Notes: generated by a model from the sequence alone, not told the origin. DNA of 33,877 nt from Acidimicrobiaceae bacterium (GCA_009844405.1 VYBO01000022.1:1-33877); one strand, 5' to 3'. Shown: positions 22,701 to 31,766, counted from the first letter of the stretch. Numbers and translations are program-made.

Positions 22701-23635
22701 GTCTTGGCCGTGCGGGGCGCACAGTCCTCGATCAGGGCGATCTTGGCGGTGGTGCCGCCCATGTCGTAGGAGACGATCCGGTCGCGGCGATGGAGCCGGG
22801 CCAGGTGCGCGGCGAAGATCGCTCCCCCGGCCGGGCCCGACTCGACCAGCCTCACCGGGAACGAGGCGGCGGCGTCGCTGCTCATCAGGCCGCCGCCGGA
22901 GTGGATCAGCAGCAGCGGGCAGGCCGCCCCCATGCGGCGCAGCTCGGACTCGAGCCGGCGCAGGTACGAGGCGATGAGCGGCTGCACGTAGGCGTTGGCG
23001 CAGACCGTGTTGAAGCGCTCGAACTCGCGCATCTGGGGCGAGACCTCGCAGCTGAGCGACACCGCCAGCGACGGGGCGGCCTCGCGCAGCAGTTCCCGGA
23101 ATCGGCGCTCATGGTCCGGGTTCCGGTAGCTGTGCATGAACCCGACCGCCACCGAGGTGTAACCTCCGTCCACCAGCCGGGCGACAACGCCGCGGGCGGC
23201 CCGCTCGTCGAACACCAGCAGCACCTCGCCGCGGGCGCCGATGCGCTCGGGCACGACGTAGCGGTCCTTGCGCTCGATCAGCGGCGGGGGCAGCACGATG
23301 TCGAGGTCGTACTGCTCGAAGCGGCTCTCGGTGCGGGTCTCGATCACGTCGCGGAACCCGGCCGTGGTCACCAGCGCGGTCCTGGCGCCCCGGCGCTCTA
23401 TCAGGGCGTTGGTGGCCAGGGTCGTGCCGTGGATGATCTGCGTGACCTTGTCGAGGGCGATGCCCTCCCGCTCGATGACGGCCGAGATGCCGGCCAGGAC
23501 AGCCTCCTCGGGCCGCTGATGGGTGGTGAGAACCTTGATGGATGCGAACGTGCCGTCGGGCCGTTCGAGGGCAACGTCGGTGAACGTCCCGCCGACGTCC
23601 ACTCCGATCCGGGGCCCTGCCGTGGTTGGCCTCAT
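19718..23635 (-). CDS. Fused HyuA-HyuB hydantoinase/oxoprolinase
   Basis: This 1305-residue protein joins both subunits of ATP-dependent N-methylhydantoinase/5-oxoprolinase-type enzymes, which open a lactam or hydantoin ring. The HyuA half (1 to ~718) begins RIGVDVGGTFTDVALERPDG and has IIHGTTLATNALIERRG, SYDMGGTTAKIALI and EIGAGGGSIAAVD. A proline- and alanine-rich linker of about 50 residues follows. The HyuB half (771-1305) has LVRTAFSTSVREAGDLSAGV, VYLTNDPWKATGHLHDF and the C-terminal ELPGGGGFGDPARR. The size is close to eukaryotic 5-oxoprolinase. HyuA also carries a low-complexity insert (GTAAVGAAGTAQTTGPDTGA). ATG 23635 starts the family N-terminus; GAAGGA lies upstream in the loop of an 8-bp hairpin. 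Substrate unknown. Confidence 0.88.
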   Translation of the reverse strand: MRPTTAGPRIGVDVGGTFTDVALERPDGTFASIKVLTTHQRPEEAVLAGISAVIEREGIALDKVTQIIHGTTLATNALIERRGARTALVTTAGFRDVIETRTESRFEQYDLDIVLPPPLIERKDRYVVPERIGARGEVLLVFDERAARGVVARLVDGGYTSVAVGFMHSYRNPDHERRFRELLREAAPSLAVSLSCEVSPQMREFERFNTVCANAYVQPLIASYLRRLESELRRMGAACPLLLIHSGGGLMSSDAAASFPVRLVESGPAGGAIFAAHLARLHRRDRIVSYDMGGTTAKIALIEDCAPRTAKTFETARTARFKKGSGMPISVPTIEMIEIGAGGGSIAAVDALGQIRVGPQSAGADPGPASYDRGGTAATVTDANVQIGRLHPDTFGASGISLSVQRAAEALRSAVGDPLGLDAGTAAVGAAGTAQTTGPDTGAPPRPDIDAAAVGVAAVVDENMANAARTHAVESGKDLTGYSMVAFGGAAPLHACRLIDKLGIDEVLVPVGAGVGSAIGFLLAPFSYEATRSFYATSDDFDTEGVKSVLHELTAEAEAFVRMGTTEAVTTEREVLMRYRGQGWEIPVALPQGEFDDIAAQELTGAFIKAYEAFFGRAIDGLTIEAVSWSVTVSSVREVPRTVAPAAAGEPLNAVSTRLVHDLAAGRRVPTAVFDRGTLTAGDTVAGPALITEDQTTTVVASGHQAVVQADLTLRIAASGRPRASEATEAPGWQRAHSHAARSRHALPSPTEAPDQRRESGAGAASREVPLQIMWNRLVSVVEEQALTLVRTAFSTSVREAGDLSAGVFDRSGRMIAQAVTGTPGHVNTMAASLGHFINEIGVDSMRPGDVYLTNDPWKATGHLHDFTVATPVFTERSPGEHGTLIGFFASTAHVVDIGGRGFGPDGRELYEEGLRVPIMRWAERGRLNRDLVEIVRANVREPDQVIGDIHGLAASNETGRRRLLDMLSEFGLADLEELAAFVFDRTRRATLDALARVPNGVYRNTMRVDGYGDPVTLSAEVTVTDEGMHADFTGTSPVSPFGINVPITYAQAYFTYGMLVALVPELPNNYASLAPFTVSSPPGTILNAVAPAPVAVRHVIGHFVTDLCLGAVAPARPDAVPAEGSGALWNFQASARGADPADPRPPVEILMFNSGGTGARPGLDGLTATAFPSGVRTMSVEATEQVGPIIVWRKEIRENSGGAGRFRGGLGQVIEIAPADGYLFEFSAMFDRVDNPARGRAGGLDGASGAVRLDDGTPFGSKGKQTVPAGRRLILELPGGGGFGDPARRDPAAAANDLAQGYVS

Positions 23636-23719
23636 CGCTGCCGGTCCTTCCCGGCAGCAGGGCCGTACCGCGTCACGGTTCTCGCCGCTGCCGTGGTTGG
23701 CCTCACCGTTACAGGTCCT
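23617..23719 (-). repeat. Duplicated start region of the hydantoinase gene with a 24-codon leader frame
   Basis: Positions 23617-23648 and 23688-23719 match at 28 of 32 bases, 71 bp apart, 18 of them identical in a row. The distal copy gives GTG 23706, whose frame begins with the same VRPTTA codons as the real protein. It runs 24 residues and stops at 23632 in an ATGA overlap with ATG 23635. On the minus strand GCTGCCGG-GAAGGA-CCGGCAGC forms an 8-bp hairpin (23658-23637) showing the ribosome site in its loop. Either a leftover duplication or a translated leader that couples hydantoinase translation to the SDR gene. Confidence 0.6.
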
Positions 23720-24512
23720 CGACCGCCGGGAAGGTGCTGGGCGGAACGATGTCCACAGTGGCCGAGCGCTGCTGGGCCAGCATCCCGCCGTCCACTCGCA
23801 GCGTCTCACCGGTGATGTAGCCGGCGTCGTCGGAGGCCAGGAACAGCGCGGCGCCGGTCAGGTCGAGGGCCTCGCCGACTCGGCCCAACGGAACGTTCTC
23901 GCCCCGCGGCGCCCGCTCCTCCGCCGACATGCCGCTGGTGTCGATCGCGCCGGGAACCAGCGCGTTGACCCTCACGTTGTAGGGGCCGAGGTCCAGCGCC
24001 ATCGCCCGGGTGAGGGCCTCGATCCCGCCCTTGGTGGCGTCGTAGGCGGTGAACGACCGGTGGGCCCGGGTGGCGCCGCCGGAACTCATGTTGATGATGC
24101 TGCCGCCGCCGCGGGTGGCCATGACACGGGCCACCGGATGCGACACCAGGAAGTGCCCGGTCAGGTTGACGTCGATGATGCGGCGCCACCAGGCCTCGTC
24201 AGCCTCGAAGAAGTGGAGGGTGGGGCTGACGATCCCTGCGTTGTTGACCAGCACGTCGATGCGGCCGTGCTCGGCCATGATGGCGTCGACCATGGCGCCG
24301 ACCTGCGTGCTGTCGGACACGTCGGCCGGTGCCGCCATCGCGGTGCCGCCGCGGTCGGTGATCGCCTTTGTGGTCCCGGCAGCGACGTCGCCGTCGATGT
24401 CGTTCGCCGCGACGGCGGATCCGGTCTCGGCGAAGCGTTCGGCGATGGCCCGGCCGATGCCGCGCCCCGCCCCGGTCACCAACACAACCTTGCCTACCAA
24501 CGACTCGTGCAC
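23709..24512 (-). CDS. Short-chain dehydrogenase/reductase
   Basis: This 267-residue NAD(P)-dependent oxidoreductase has VVLVTGAGRGIGRAIAERF (cofactor loop), VLVNNAGIVSP, the catalytic serine region NMSSGGATRAH, Y157 and K161 in AYDATKGGIEA, and a C-terminal GYITGETLRVDGG. AANDIDGDV after strand two carries an Asp, which favours NAD(H). GTG 24512 has GGGAGGT about 8 nt upstream; a longer in-frame start at 24569 adds non-family residues. It lies upstream of the hydantoinase in one operon, and the pair probably works on one small-molecule substrate. Confidence 0.92.
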   Translation of the reverse strand: MHESLVGKVVLVTGAGRGIGRAIAERFAETGSAVAANDIDGDVAAGTTKAITDRGGTAMAAPADVSDSTQVGAMVDAIMAEHGRIDVLVNNAGIVSPTLHFFEADEAWWRRIIDVNLTGHFLVSHPVARVMATRGGGSIINMSSGGATRAHRSFTAYDATKGGIEALTRAMALDLGPYNVRVNALVPGAIDTSGMSAEERAPRGENVPLGRVGEALDLTGAALFLASDDAGYITGETLRVDGGMLAQQRSATVDIVPPSTFPAVEDL

Positions 24513-24646
24513 CAGGGGACCTCCCGTAGTAGCGCTCCGCAGCAGCCTATTCCCCGTCCACCACGGCACGAGCCGACTCCGGCCGGGTGAATCGGCAGCG
24601 GCGGGTGCCCGTTTGGGCGTTCCGGGCTGCCAATTCGCGGCCGGGA

Positions 24647-26503
24647 TCAGCCCCCGGGACGGAACGCGGCGTGGACGTTCTCGGCTACCGCGTCCGGTAG
24701 CCAGGCCAGGGCCTTCAGCTCGTGCAGCTCGGCCCGCTGGACGGCTCGCACACCTCCGAACTCCTTGGTGAGGCGGGCCTTGCGGACCGGGCCCAGGCCG
24801 GATATCCCGTCGAGTGCGGAGCGGGTCATGCGCTTGCCCCGCAGCGTGCGGTGGTAGGAGATGGCGAACCGGTGGCTCTCGTCACGGATGCGCTGGAGCA
24901 TGTACAGCGCCTCCGACTGGCGCGGGATGCGCACCGGCTCGGCCCGGCCGGGCACGAACACCTCCTCGAACTGCTTGGCCAGCGCCGCGGCCGGGATCTC
25001 GTGGTCGAGGCCCAGTTCCTCAAGCACCTGCACGGCCACGCCCAGCTGCCCCTTGCCGCCGTCCACCAGCAGCAGCTGCGGCGGATAGGAGAACCTCCCG
25101 TCGCGGTCGGCCACCGGCAGGGACCGCTGCTCCAGGTAGCCGGTGAGGCGCCGGGTAAGCACCTCGTGCATGGCCGCGAAGTCGTCGTTGCCCGGCACTG
25201 TGCGGATCTTGAACCGCCGGTAGTCGGCCTTCTTGGGCAGGCCGTCCTCCAGCACCACCATCGAGCCCACGTAGTCCTGCCCCGACAGGTGGCTCATGTC
25301 GTAGCACTCGATCCTCAGCGGCGAGGCGGCCAGCCCAAGCTCCCGCTGCAAGTCGTTGAGGGCCCGGGCCCGGCTGTTGTGGTCGGTGCTGCGCTTGAGC
25401 CGGTGACGGGCGAACGACTCCTCGGCGTTGCGGGTCACGGTGGCCTGGAGCGCCCGCTTGGCGCCCCGCTGCGGCACCCGGATCTGCACCCTTGATCCCC
25501 GCATCTCGCTCAGCCACTCGGTGTAGAGGCCGGCCTCGTCCGGCATGTCAGGGACGAGCGCGAGCTTGGGCCAGCCCAGCGGGTTGTCGTCGAAGTACAG
25601 CCGCTCCAGGGCCCGGCTCACCAGCTCGGCCCGGTCGAGGTCCTCGGCCTTGTCGATCATGAAGCCCCGGCGTCCCATCACCCGGCCCCGGCGCACGAAG
25701 AACACCTGCACCGCGGCCTCCAAGGCGTCGTCCACCAGCCCGATCACGTCGAAGTCCTCGTTGCGGGAACCCACCATCTGCTGGGTCTCGACCGCCTTGC
25801 GCACCGCGGCCAGGCGGTCGCGCACGCGGGCGGCCCGCTCGTAGTCGAGTTCGTCGGCCGCGGCCGACATCTCTTCTTCAAGGCGGTCGAGCACCGGATC
25901 GCTGTCACCCTCCAGGAAGCGCAGCAGCTCGGCCACCATCTCGGCGTAGTCGTCAGCGGACACGTCGCCCACGCACGGCCCCGAGCACTTCTCGATGTGA
26001 TACAGCAGGCACGGCTTGCCCAGGCTGGCGTAGCGGCGGAACTTGCCGTCGGTGCAGGTGCGGATCGGGAACGTGCGCAGCAGCAGGTCGAGGGTGTCGC
26101 GGATGGCGTAGGCGTGGCCGTAGGGACCGAAGTAGCGGTTGCCCTTGCGTCGCCGGCCCCGCATCACCATGGCCCGGGGCCACTCGTCGACCATGGTCAC
26201 GCACAGGAACGGGTACGACTTGTCGTCGGTGTAGCGCACGTTGAACCGGGGCTTGTGGCGCTGGATCAGCGAGAACTCGAGCATCAGGGCCTCGACCTCG
26301 TTGGCCACCTGGATCCACTCCACCGAGGCGGCCGCGTCCACCATCTGGCGGGTGCGCAGCGGCAGGTGCGAGCCGAAGTAGTTGTTCAGCCTGGAACGCA
26401 GGCTCTTGGCCTTGCCGACGTAGATGACCCGGCCGTCGGCGTCGAGGAACTGGTAGGACCCGGGCGCGTCCGGGATGGACCCCGCCGACGGCCGCTTCAG
26501 CAC
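24647..26503 (-). CDS. uvrC: Excinuclease ABC subunit C
   Basis: This 618-residue nuclease makes both incisions in nucleotide excision repair. The N-terminal GIY-YIG domain has G15-S-Y17 and Y28-V-G30-K-A-K-S-L-R. A UVR motif ([20 protein letters not shown]) binds UvrB. The RNase H-like domain includes [20 protein letters not shown] and [11 protein letters not shown], and the protein ends with a helix-hairpin-helix segment ([20 protein letters not shown]). GTG 26503 overlaps the uvrA stop by 7 nt, so the genes are coupled. A cysteine cluster ([13 protein letters not shown]) is present as in many UvrC proteins. A much longer same-strand open frame beyond this start is an out-of-frame shadow of uvrA. 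Confidence 0.96.
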   Translation of the reverse strand: MLKRPSAGSIPDAPGSYQFLDADGRVIYVGKAKSLRSRLNNYFGSHLPLRTRQMVDAAASVEWIQVANEVEALMLEFSLIQRHKPRFNVRYTDDKSYPFLCVTMVDEWPRAMVMRGRRRKGNRYFGPYGHAYAIRDTLDLLLRTFPIRTCTDGKFRRYASLGKPCLLYHIEKCSGPCVGDVSADDYAEMVAELLRFLEGDSDPVLDRLEEEMSAAADELDYERAARVRDRLAAVRKAVETQQMVGSRNEDFDVIGLVDDALEAAVQVFFVRRGRVMGRRGFMIDKAEDLDRAELVSRALERLYFDDNPLGWPKLALVPDMPDEAGLYTEWLSEMRGSRVQIRVPQRGAKRALQATVTRNAEESFARHRLKRSTDHNSRARALNDLQRELGLAASPLRIECYDMSHLSGQDYVGSMVVLEDGLPKKADYRRFKIRTVPGNDDFAAMHEVLTRRLTGYLEQRSLPVADRDGRFSYPPQLLLVDGGKGQLGVAVQVLEELGLDHEIPAAALAKQFEEVFVPGRAEPVRIPRQSEALYMLQRIRDESHRFAISYHRTLRGKRMTRSALDGISGLGPVRKARLTKEFGGVRAVQRAELHELKALAWLPDAVAENVHAAFRPGG

Positions 26504-29418
26504 AGCAATGAGCGCAGGTAGCGGCCGGTGTGGCTCTCGGGCACTTCGGCCACCTGCTCGGGGGTGCCCTCGGCCACGATGCGGCCCCCGCCGGAGCCGC
26601 CCTCGGGGCCGAGGTCGATGATCCAGTCGGCCGTCTTGACCACGTCCAGGTTGTGCTCGATCACCACGACGGTGTTGCCCTGGTCCACCAGCCGGCCGAG
26701 CACGCCCAGCAGCTTGCGGACGTCCTCGAAGTGCAGCCCGGTGGTGGGCTCGTCGAGGATGTACATGGTGTGGCCGGTGGAGCGCTTGGCCAGCTCGCTG
26801 GACAGCTTGACCCGCTGGGCCTCGCCGCCCGACAGCGTGGGCGCGGGCTGGCCCAGTCGCACGTAGCCGAGGCCCACGTCCACCAGGGTGCCCATGTGGC
26901 GGGCGATGGGCGGCTGGTTGGCGAAGAACTCCAGCGCGTCGGTGCACGGCATGTCGAGCACCTCGGCGATGTTGCGGCCCTTGAAGGTGACCTCCAGGGT
27001 GTCGCGGTTGTACCGCTCGCCCTTGCACACCTCGCAGGGCACGTACACGTCGGGCAGGAAGTGCATCTCGATGCGGATGGTGCCGTCGCCCCGGCAGGCC
27101 TCGCAGCGCCCGCCCTTCACGTTGAACGAGAACCGTCCCGGCATGTAGCCCCGCACCCGGGACTCGGCCGTGTTGGCGAACAGCTTGCGCACGTGGTCGA
27201 ACACCCCGGTGTAGGTGGCCGGGTTGGACCGGGGGGTCCGGCCGATGGGCGACTGGTCGATGCAGATCACCTTGTCGAGGTGGCCGACGCCGTCGAGGCG
27301 GGTGTGGCGCCCGGGCGGGGTCTTGGACCGGTAGATGTGCTGCATCAGCGCCCGGTGCAGGATCTCGTTGACCAGCGACGACTTGCCCGAACCCGACACC
27401 CCGGTCACGCACACGAATTGCTGCAGCGGGAACGCCACGTCGATGCCGGCGAGGTTGTTCTCCCGGGCGCCCCTGACCACCAGCCGTGTGCCGTCGCCGG
27501 TGCGGCGCATCTGCGGGACTGCGATGCGGCGCTGGCCCGACAGGTACTGGCCGGTGATTGATTCCTCCAGCTCCAGCAGGCCTTCCAGCGGCCCGGAGTG
27601 CACGACGGCCCCGCCGTGCTCGCCCGCGCCCGGCCCTATGTCGACCACGTGGTCGGCGACCCGGATGGTCTCCTCGTCGTGCTCGACCACCATGACCGTG
27701 TTGCCCAGGTCGCGCATGCGCACCAGCGTCTCGATCAGCCGACGGTTGTCGCGCTGGTGAAGCCCGATCGACGGCTCGTCGAGCACGTACAGCACGCCCA
27801 CCAGGCCCGAGCCGACCTGGCTGGCCAGCCGGATGCGCTGGGCCTCTCCGCCGGCCAGGGTGGCCGCGCTGCGCGACAGGTTCAGGTAGTCGAGGCCCAC
27901 GTCCAGCAGGAAGCCGAGCCGGGACCGGATCTCCTTGAGCACCTGCTCGGCGATCATGGTGTCGCGGTCGTTGAGGTTCATCTCGGCCAGGGTCTTGGCC
28001 GCCTCCGCGATCGACATGGCGCACAGATCGTGGATGTTGCGGTCGTCGACGGTGACGGCCAGGGCCAGCGGGTTGAGCCGGGCGCCGCCGCAGTCCGGGC
28101 ACGGCACCTGGCGCATGTAGCCCTCTATGTTCTCCCGGGAAGCGTCGCTGTCGGTCTCGTTGTGGCGGCGCATCAGGTGCGGGACGATGCCCTCGTAGCG
28201 GGCCTGGTACACCCGGCGGCGGCCGAAGCGGTTCTGGTAGCGGACCTGCACCCGGCCCTTGACGCCCTTGGCGTACAGCAGCATGTCGTGCTGGCGAGGG
28301 GTGAGCTCTCGCCAGGGGACGTCGCGAGGGATCGCGTATTCCTCACATACCGCCTGCAGCAGGCGGGGGTAGTACCGCGATCTGCTCTCGGACCAGGGCG
28401 TGATCGCGCCGCCGGCCAGCGTTGCGTCGGGGTCGGGCACCACCAGCTGGGGGTCGACCTCGAACACGGTGCCCAGGCCGTCGCAATGGGTGCAGGCCCC
28501 GTAGGGCGAGTTGAACGAGAAGTTGCGGGGGGCCAGCTCCTCGAAGGATTTGCCGTCGGACGGCCGGGCCAGGTGCTGGCTGAACACGATCCGCCGCGGC
28601 GCCTCATTCCTGTCGTCTCCGCCGCTGGCGCCCGCATCGGCGGCGCCGTCGGCAGGCTTGGGTCCGGAGACGATCTCGATCTCGGCGATCCCGTCGGCCA
28701 GGCGCAGGGCGGTCTCGACCGAGTCGGTGAGGCGCCGATCGACGCCCTCGCGCAGCACCAGACGGTCGACCACCACCGCGATGTCGTGCATCTCGTAGCG
28801 GGCCAGCTCCAGGCCGTCGGCGCCCCCGGACAGGCCGGTGGCGCCCGCGAGGTCGGTGAGCTCGATCAGCTCGCCGTCGACGATGGCCCGGGCGAAGCCC
28901 TGGCCGGCCAGATCGGCCAGCAGCGTGTCGTAGGTGCCCTTGCGGCCCCGCACCACCGGGGCCAGCACCTGGAATCGGGTGCCGGGCGCTATCTCCAAGA
29001 TCCGGTCCACGATCTGCTGGGGGGTCTGGCGGATGAGCCGCTCACCGGTCTCGGGATCATGGGGCACGCCGATGCGGGCGAAGAGGAGCCGCAGGTAGTC
29101 GTAGACCTCGGTGATGGTGCCGACGGTGGATCGGGGATTGCGCGACGCGCTCTTCTGATCTATCGAGATCGCCGGCGACAGGCCCTCGATGAAGTCGACG
29201 TCGGGCTTGTCCATCTGGCCCAGGAACTGCCGGGCGTAGGCCGACAGCGATTCCACATAGCGGCGCTGGCCCTCGGCGTAGATCGTGTCGAAGGCGAGCG
29301 AGCTCTTTCCGGAGCCCGACAGCCCGGTGATCACGATCAGCCGGTCCCGGGGAAGGTCCAGGTGAACGTCCTTGAGGTTGTGCTCGCGCGCCCCCGAGAT
29401 CACCAGCCGCTCAGCCAC
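26497..29418 (-). CDS. uvrA: Excinuclease ABC subunit A
   Basis: This 973-residue damage-recognition ATPase has two ABC modules. The first has Walker A GLSGSGKS (32-39); the second has [19 protein letters not shown]. Signature segments include [20 protein letters not shown] and [19 protein letters not shown]. The C-terminal zinc finger is intact ([11 protein letters not shown]...YVPCEVCKG), as is [11 protein letters not shown]. The first zinc module is not: C309 and C312 are present in [10 protein letters not shown], but the expected partner pair near 284-287 reads ARPS. The usual CPxCG after RIGVPH is also absent ([14 protein letters not shown]). A small low-complexity insert ([18 protein letters not shown]) precedes that module. 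GTG 29418 follows TAGAGT by 6 nt. No uvrB in the window. Confidence 0.96.
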   Translation of the reverse strand: MAERLVISGAREHNLKDVHLDLPRDRLIVITGLSGSGKSSLAFDTIYAEGQRRYVESLSAYARQFLGQMDKPDVDFIEGLSPAISIDQKSASRNPRSTVGTITEVYDYLRLLFARIGVPHDPETGERLIRQTPQQIVDRILEIAPGTRFQVLAPVVRGRKGTYDTLLADLAGQGFARAIVDGELIELTDLAGATGLSGGADGLELARYEMHDIAVVVDRLVLREGVDRRLTDSVETALRLADGIAEIEIVSGPKPADGAADAGASGGDDRNEAPRRIVFSQHLARPSDGKSFEELAPRNFSFNSPYGACTHCDGLGTVFEVDPQLVVPDPDATLAGGAITPWSESRSRYYPRLLQAVCEEYAIPRDVPWRELTPRQHDMLLYAKGVKGRVQVRYQNRFGRRRVYQARYEGIVPHLMRRHNETDSDASRENIEGYMRQVPCPDCGGARLNPLALAVTVDDRNIHDLCAMSIAEAAKTLAEMNLNDRDTMIAEQVLKEIRSRLGFLLDVGLDYLNLSRSAATLAGGEAQRIRLASQVGSGLVGVLYVLDEPSIGLHQRDNRRLIETLVRMRDLGNTVMVVEHDEETIRVADHVVDIGPGAGEHGGAVVHSGPLEGLLELEESITGQYLSGQRRIAVPQMRRTGDGTRLVVRGARENNLAGIDVAFPLQQFVCVTGVSGSGKSSLVNEILHRALMQHIYRSKTPPGRHTRLDGVGHLDKVICIDQSPIGRTPRSNPATYTGVFDHVRKLFANTAESRVRGYMPGRFSFNVKGGRCEACRGDGTIRIEMHFLPDVYVPCEVCKGERYNRDTLEVTFKGRNIAEVLDMPCTDALEFFANQPPIARHMGTLVDVGLGYVRLGQPAPTLSGGEAQRVKLSSELAKRSTGHTMYILDEPTTGLHFEDVRKLLGVLGRLVDQGNTVVVIEHNLDVVKTADWIIDLGPEGGSGGGRIVAEGTPEQVAEVPESHTGRYLRSLLC

Positions 29419-29424
29419 GCTCAG

Positions 29425-29430
29425 ACTCTA
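29425..29430 (-). promoter_or_regulatory. -10-like box TAGAGT, 6 nt before uvrA
   Basis: TAGAGT (29430-29425 on the minus strand) is followed by 6 nt and GTG 29418. It would give a leaderless uvrA-uvrC transcript. No SOS-box-like dyad is evident in the 69-nt gap. Confidence 0.4.
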
Positions 29431-29487
29431 CCCGCTGAGGCTCACGACCTGGCGAACAGTTGTTCGCAGAATGACGGGATGCGGGGG

Positions 29488-30294
29488 TCAGCGCCAGAGG
29501 GCGACGGCGATGGTGGCGTTGTCGTCCAGGCCGAGGCCCACAGCCCCGGCCAGGATGTTGTTGGCGACCTCTTCGGCTGTCGATACGCCAGTTCCGCAGG
29601 CAGCCCCGATGCCGCCGCCCGCAGAGTCGTCCGAGAACCATTCGACGCCGTGCTCGTACACGAACGGCTCCCAAGCGCCGTCGCTGGCCAGGATCACCGC
29701 GTCGGGCCGGATCCCGTCGCCGGACTCCCCCACTATCTCGACTTCCACCGGCCCGGGCTCGGCGCCGGCGGGCGGCATGCCTAGGCAGATCTCGATGCTG
29801 CCGCCCGGGACCCGGTGCGGGCGGCCGCAGAGGAATCCCCCGAACCCGCCGGGTCCGTCGTCGGCGAGGAACGGCAGCGTGTCGCCCATCCAGCCGATCA
29901 GCAGGCCGCCCTCGGGCGTCCAGGCGGCAACGCACAGGGTGCTCATCGGGAACATGAACAGGGGCAGGTTCCTCTGCCACGTCGCCGGCCCGGTCAAGGC
30001 CAGCACCCGCTCGTTGGCCTCTCCGAAGGCGACCGCCATCTCATCGGCGCCGGCAATCCGCGATGGCAGCCCCTCCACCGCCGCCTGAGCGGCCTCGTCG
30101 CCTCGGGTGTGCCCGCCGAGCCCGTCGGCCACCGCGATAACCCAGCTCCCGTCGGATTCAGACAGCACCGCCAACGCCCGGTCCTCGTTCACCCGCCGAG
30201 GCCCGATATCGCTCACAACTGCGACTGATGCTGCTCGTCCCGAACGATCCACGGCCTCACTCACACCCCGATCATGCCACCGCAGCGTCGTCAC
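29488..30294 (-). CDS. PP2C-family serine/threonine phosphatase
   Basis: This protein of up to 268 residues has the metal-dependent phosphatase motifs in order: GPRRVNEDRALAVL, VIAVADGLGGHTRGDEAA, STLCVAAW, LIGWMGDTLPF, AVILASDGAWEPF and LDDNATIAVAL. The acidic metal ligands lie in the RVNED, DGLGG, SDG and DDN segments. There is no membrane segment and no partner kinase nearby. The start is uncertain: GTG 30294 gives MTTLRWHDRGVSEAV, and GTG 30264 (VSEAVDRSG) is ten codons shorter with all motifs kept. Confidence 0.87.
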   Translation of the reverse strand: MTTLRWHDRGVSEAVDRSGRAASVAVVSDIGPRRVNEDRALAVLSESDGSWVIAVADGLGGHTRGDEAAQAAVEGLPSRIAGADEMAVAFGEANERVLALTGPATWQRNLPLFMFPMSTLCVAAWTPEGGLLIGWMGDTLPFLADDGPGGFGGFLCGRPHRVPGGSIEICLGMPPAGAEPGPVEVEIVGESGDGIRPDAVILASDGAWEPFVYEHGVEWFSDDSAGGGIGAACGTGVSTAEEVANNILAGAVGLGLDDNATIAVALWR

Positions 30295-30358
30295 CGCCCT
30301 GATGCTCGATTACGGCGAGGACGGCTCCGCTCGCTCCTCAAGCTCCGCCAACCTGGCG

Positions 30359-31654
30359 CTATGCGATCGCGCAGAGCGGCTCAATCACAAGGTCGTCGGT
30401 CTGGCACTGACCGCGGGGTGGGCCACGGCGCCCTCGCGAGTCGGGCGGGTCGTTGATCGGCGGCGGGTCGGGTGTCCGCGCCGGGCCGTAACGGACCCGC
30501 TCCGGGGGCGCGATGGTGTGCAGTCCGCGCCCGTCGGGCACCACCTGCCACCCGTGGAGGTGGACGTTGTCGTGGCATCCCCAGCACAGGGGCATCAGAT
30601 TGTCGATGTTGGTCGGGCCGCCCTGCGACCGAGGCCGGATGTGATGGACCTGGCAAACGAGAGTGTGCTGGCCGCAGCCCCCGCACCCGCCGTAGCGGGC
30701 GATGAGCGCGTCCATCTGCGCCTTGCTGGGCCGCGGCAGCGCTGATCCCCGCCATAGCGGCAGGCCGTCGCTGCTGAAGACGACTCCCACGATCCTGGCG
30801 TTGCAGAAGTGCTCCTTGAGCACGCTCGGGGGGATCACGCCGCCGTCGGCGATCTCCGCGAACGCCTTGTCTCCTTCCGGGGACAGGTGCTGGACGATTG
30901 TGATGTCGGCCCGCGAGCCGTTCCTCTGCCCGTCGCCCGAACTGCCTGTCGCGGTCAGCGTCTCCAACGCGTCGGCCAGACGCTGGGGAAGACTCCGCTT
31001 CTCGCCGGGCTTGCCGAGGTCGGATCGCCGTAGTTGCTCGGCCTCCTTGAGCGGCCGCGCGCGCAGCTTGGCCCCGGCCACCGGGTCCAACTCGCCCCGC
31101 AGGTGAACCATGCCGTCGGCGTCGTCCTTCCAGACGCTCAGTCGCCGCCGAGCCCGCTGCCGCCGGTACTCGCCCTCGCCACCGTCGTCCTGGCGCTGCG
31201 CCACCCACCGTCCAGCCTCCCGGGCGAACTGCTCAGGCGACAGCGATGCAGCCTTCTCAAGCAGGTCGCCGTCTTGCCGGACCTGACCAGCGCTGGTCTT
31301 CTGTGAAGCCTGGGCGAGAGCCCTGGCGTTGGCCATCGGAATCTCGCCGCCGGTCACCGCAGCGCGCAGGCCGGGCACCGACTGCAACTGCTCGACGGTC
31401 TTGACCTGCACGGCTGCATCCCTGCGGGCCAGCCCCGCGGCCTGGGCCAGCACCCCGGCCCCGCCGTCGCCGTGCTGCTCGCCGGCGGCGACCAGCGCAG
31501 CCGCATCAGCCTGCAACACCGCCACCTGGGCTGCGAACGACTTCGACTCAGACAGCACCCGCCGCGCGTCCACAGTCGAAGCGCCCCCGGAGTTGACCAG
31601 ACGGATCAATTCCGCCAGCCCCTCCCGCACCCGCTGCGCCGCTTCCAACACCAT
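30359..31654 (-). CDS. DUF222/HNH endonuclease (13E12-repeat type)
   Basis: The 431-residue protein has an N-terminal helical DUF222 domain (segments SFAAQVAVLQADAAALVAAG and AREAGRWVAQRQDD) and a C-terminal HNH nuclease: CGGCGQHTLVCQVHHIRPRS followed by LMPLCWGCHDNVHLHGW, where the Cys pairs bind zinc and HH..N..H form the active site. These multicopy actinobacterial genes are often associated with mobile elements; their role is unclear. The frame also opens at TTG 31690, but TTGACA there (31690-31685) looks like a -35, with CAGTAT 18 nt on and ATG 31654 after 6 more. I therefore favour ATG 31654. Two dyads overlap the promoter region. Confidence 0.82.
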   Translation of the reverse strand: MVLEAAQRVREGLAELIRLVNSGGASTVDARRVLSESKSFAAQVAVLQADAAALVAAGEQHGDGGAGVLAQAAGLARRDAAVQVKTVEQLQSVPGLRAAVTGGEIPMANARALAQASQKTSAGQVRQDGDLLEKAASLSPEQFAREAGRWVAQRQDDGGEGEYRRQRARRRLSVWKDDADGMVHLRGELDPVAGAKLRARPLKEAEQLRRSDLGKPGEKRSLPQRLADALETLTATGSSGDGQRNGSRADITIVQHLSPEGDKAFAEIADGGVIPPSVLKEHFCNARIVGVVFSSDGLPLWRGSALPRPSKAQMDALIARYGGCGGCGQHTLVCQVHHIRPRSQGGPTNIDNLMPLCWGCHDNVHLHGWQVVPDGRGLHTIAPPERVRYGPARTPDPPPINDPPDSRGRRGPPRGQCQTDDLVIEPLCAIA

Positions 31655-31677
31655 ATTCACATACTGCCATAGGGCTG

Positions 31678-31715
31678 TGACATCTGTCAAGCATTGTCAG
31701 AATATTTCAATATTC
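31678..31715. promoter_or_regulatory. Two short dyads upstream of the HNH gene
   Basis: TGACA-TC-TGTCA (31678-31689) overlaps the TTGACA -35-like box. GAATATT-TC-AATATTC (31700-31715) is a perfect 7-bp dyad just upstream. Both are AT-rich for this genome. They look like operator sites for the HNH gene; the second could also be a terminator for the HicB gene, which stops at 31767. Confidence 0.4.
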
Positions 31716-31766
31716 GTTATGTGGTCCTGAGACGATCCAAGGACGCAAGCTGATGACCGGCACCAC

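Noticed and set aside
26504..28102. Minus-strand open frame extending uvrC upstream by over 500 codons
   Set aside because: It is an out-of-frame shadow of uvrA on the same strand, Arg/Pro-rich and without domain similarity; UvrC family sequence begins at 26503.
30264..30294. MTTLR start of the PP2C gene resembling the repeat-encoded MTTLRRDW
   Set aside because: Similarity is limited to about five codons, with no hairpin or conserved box upstream; chance is enough to explain it.
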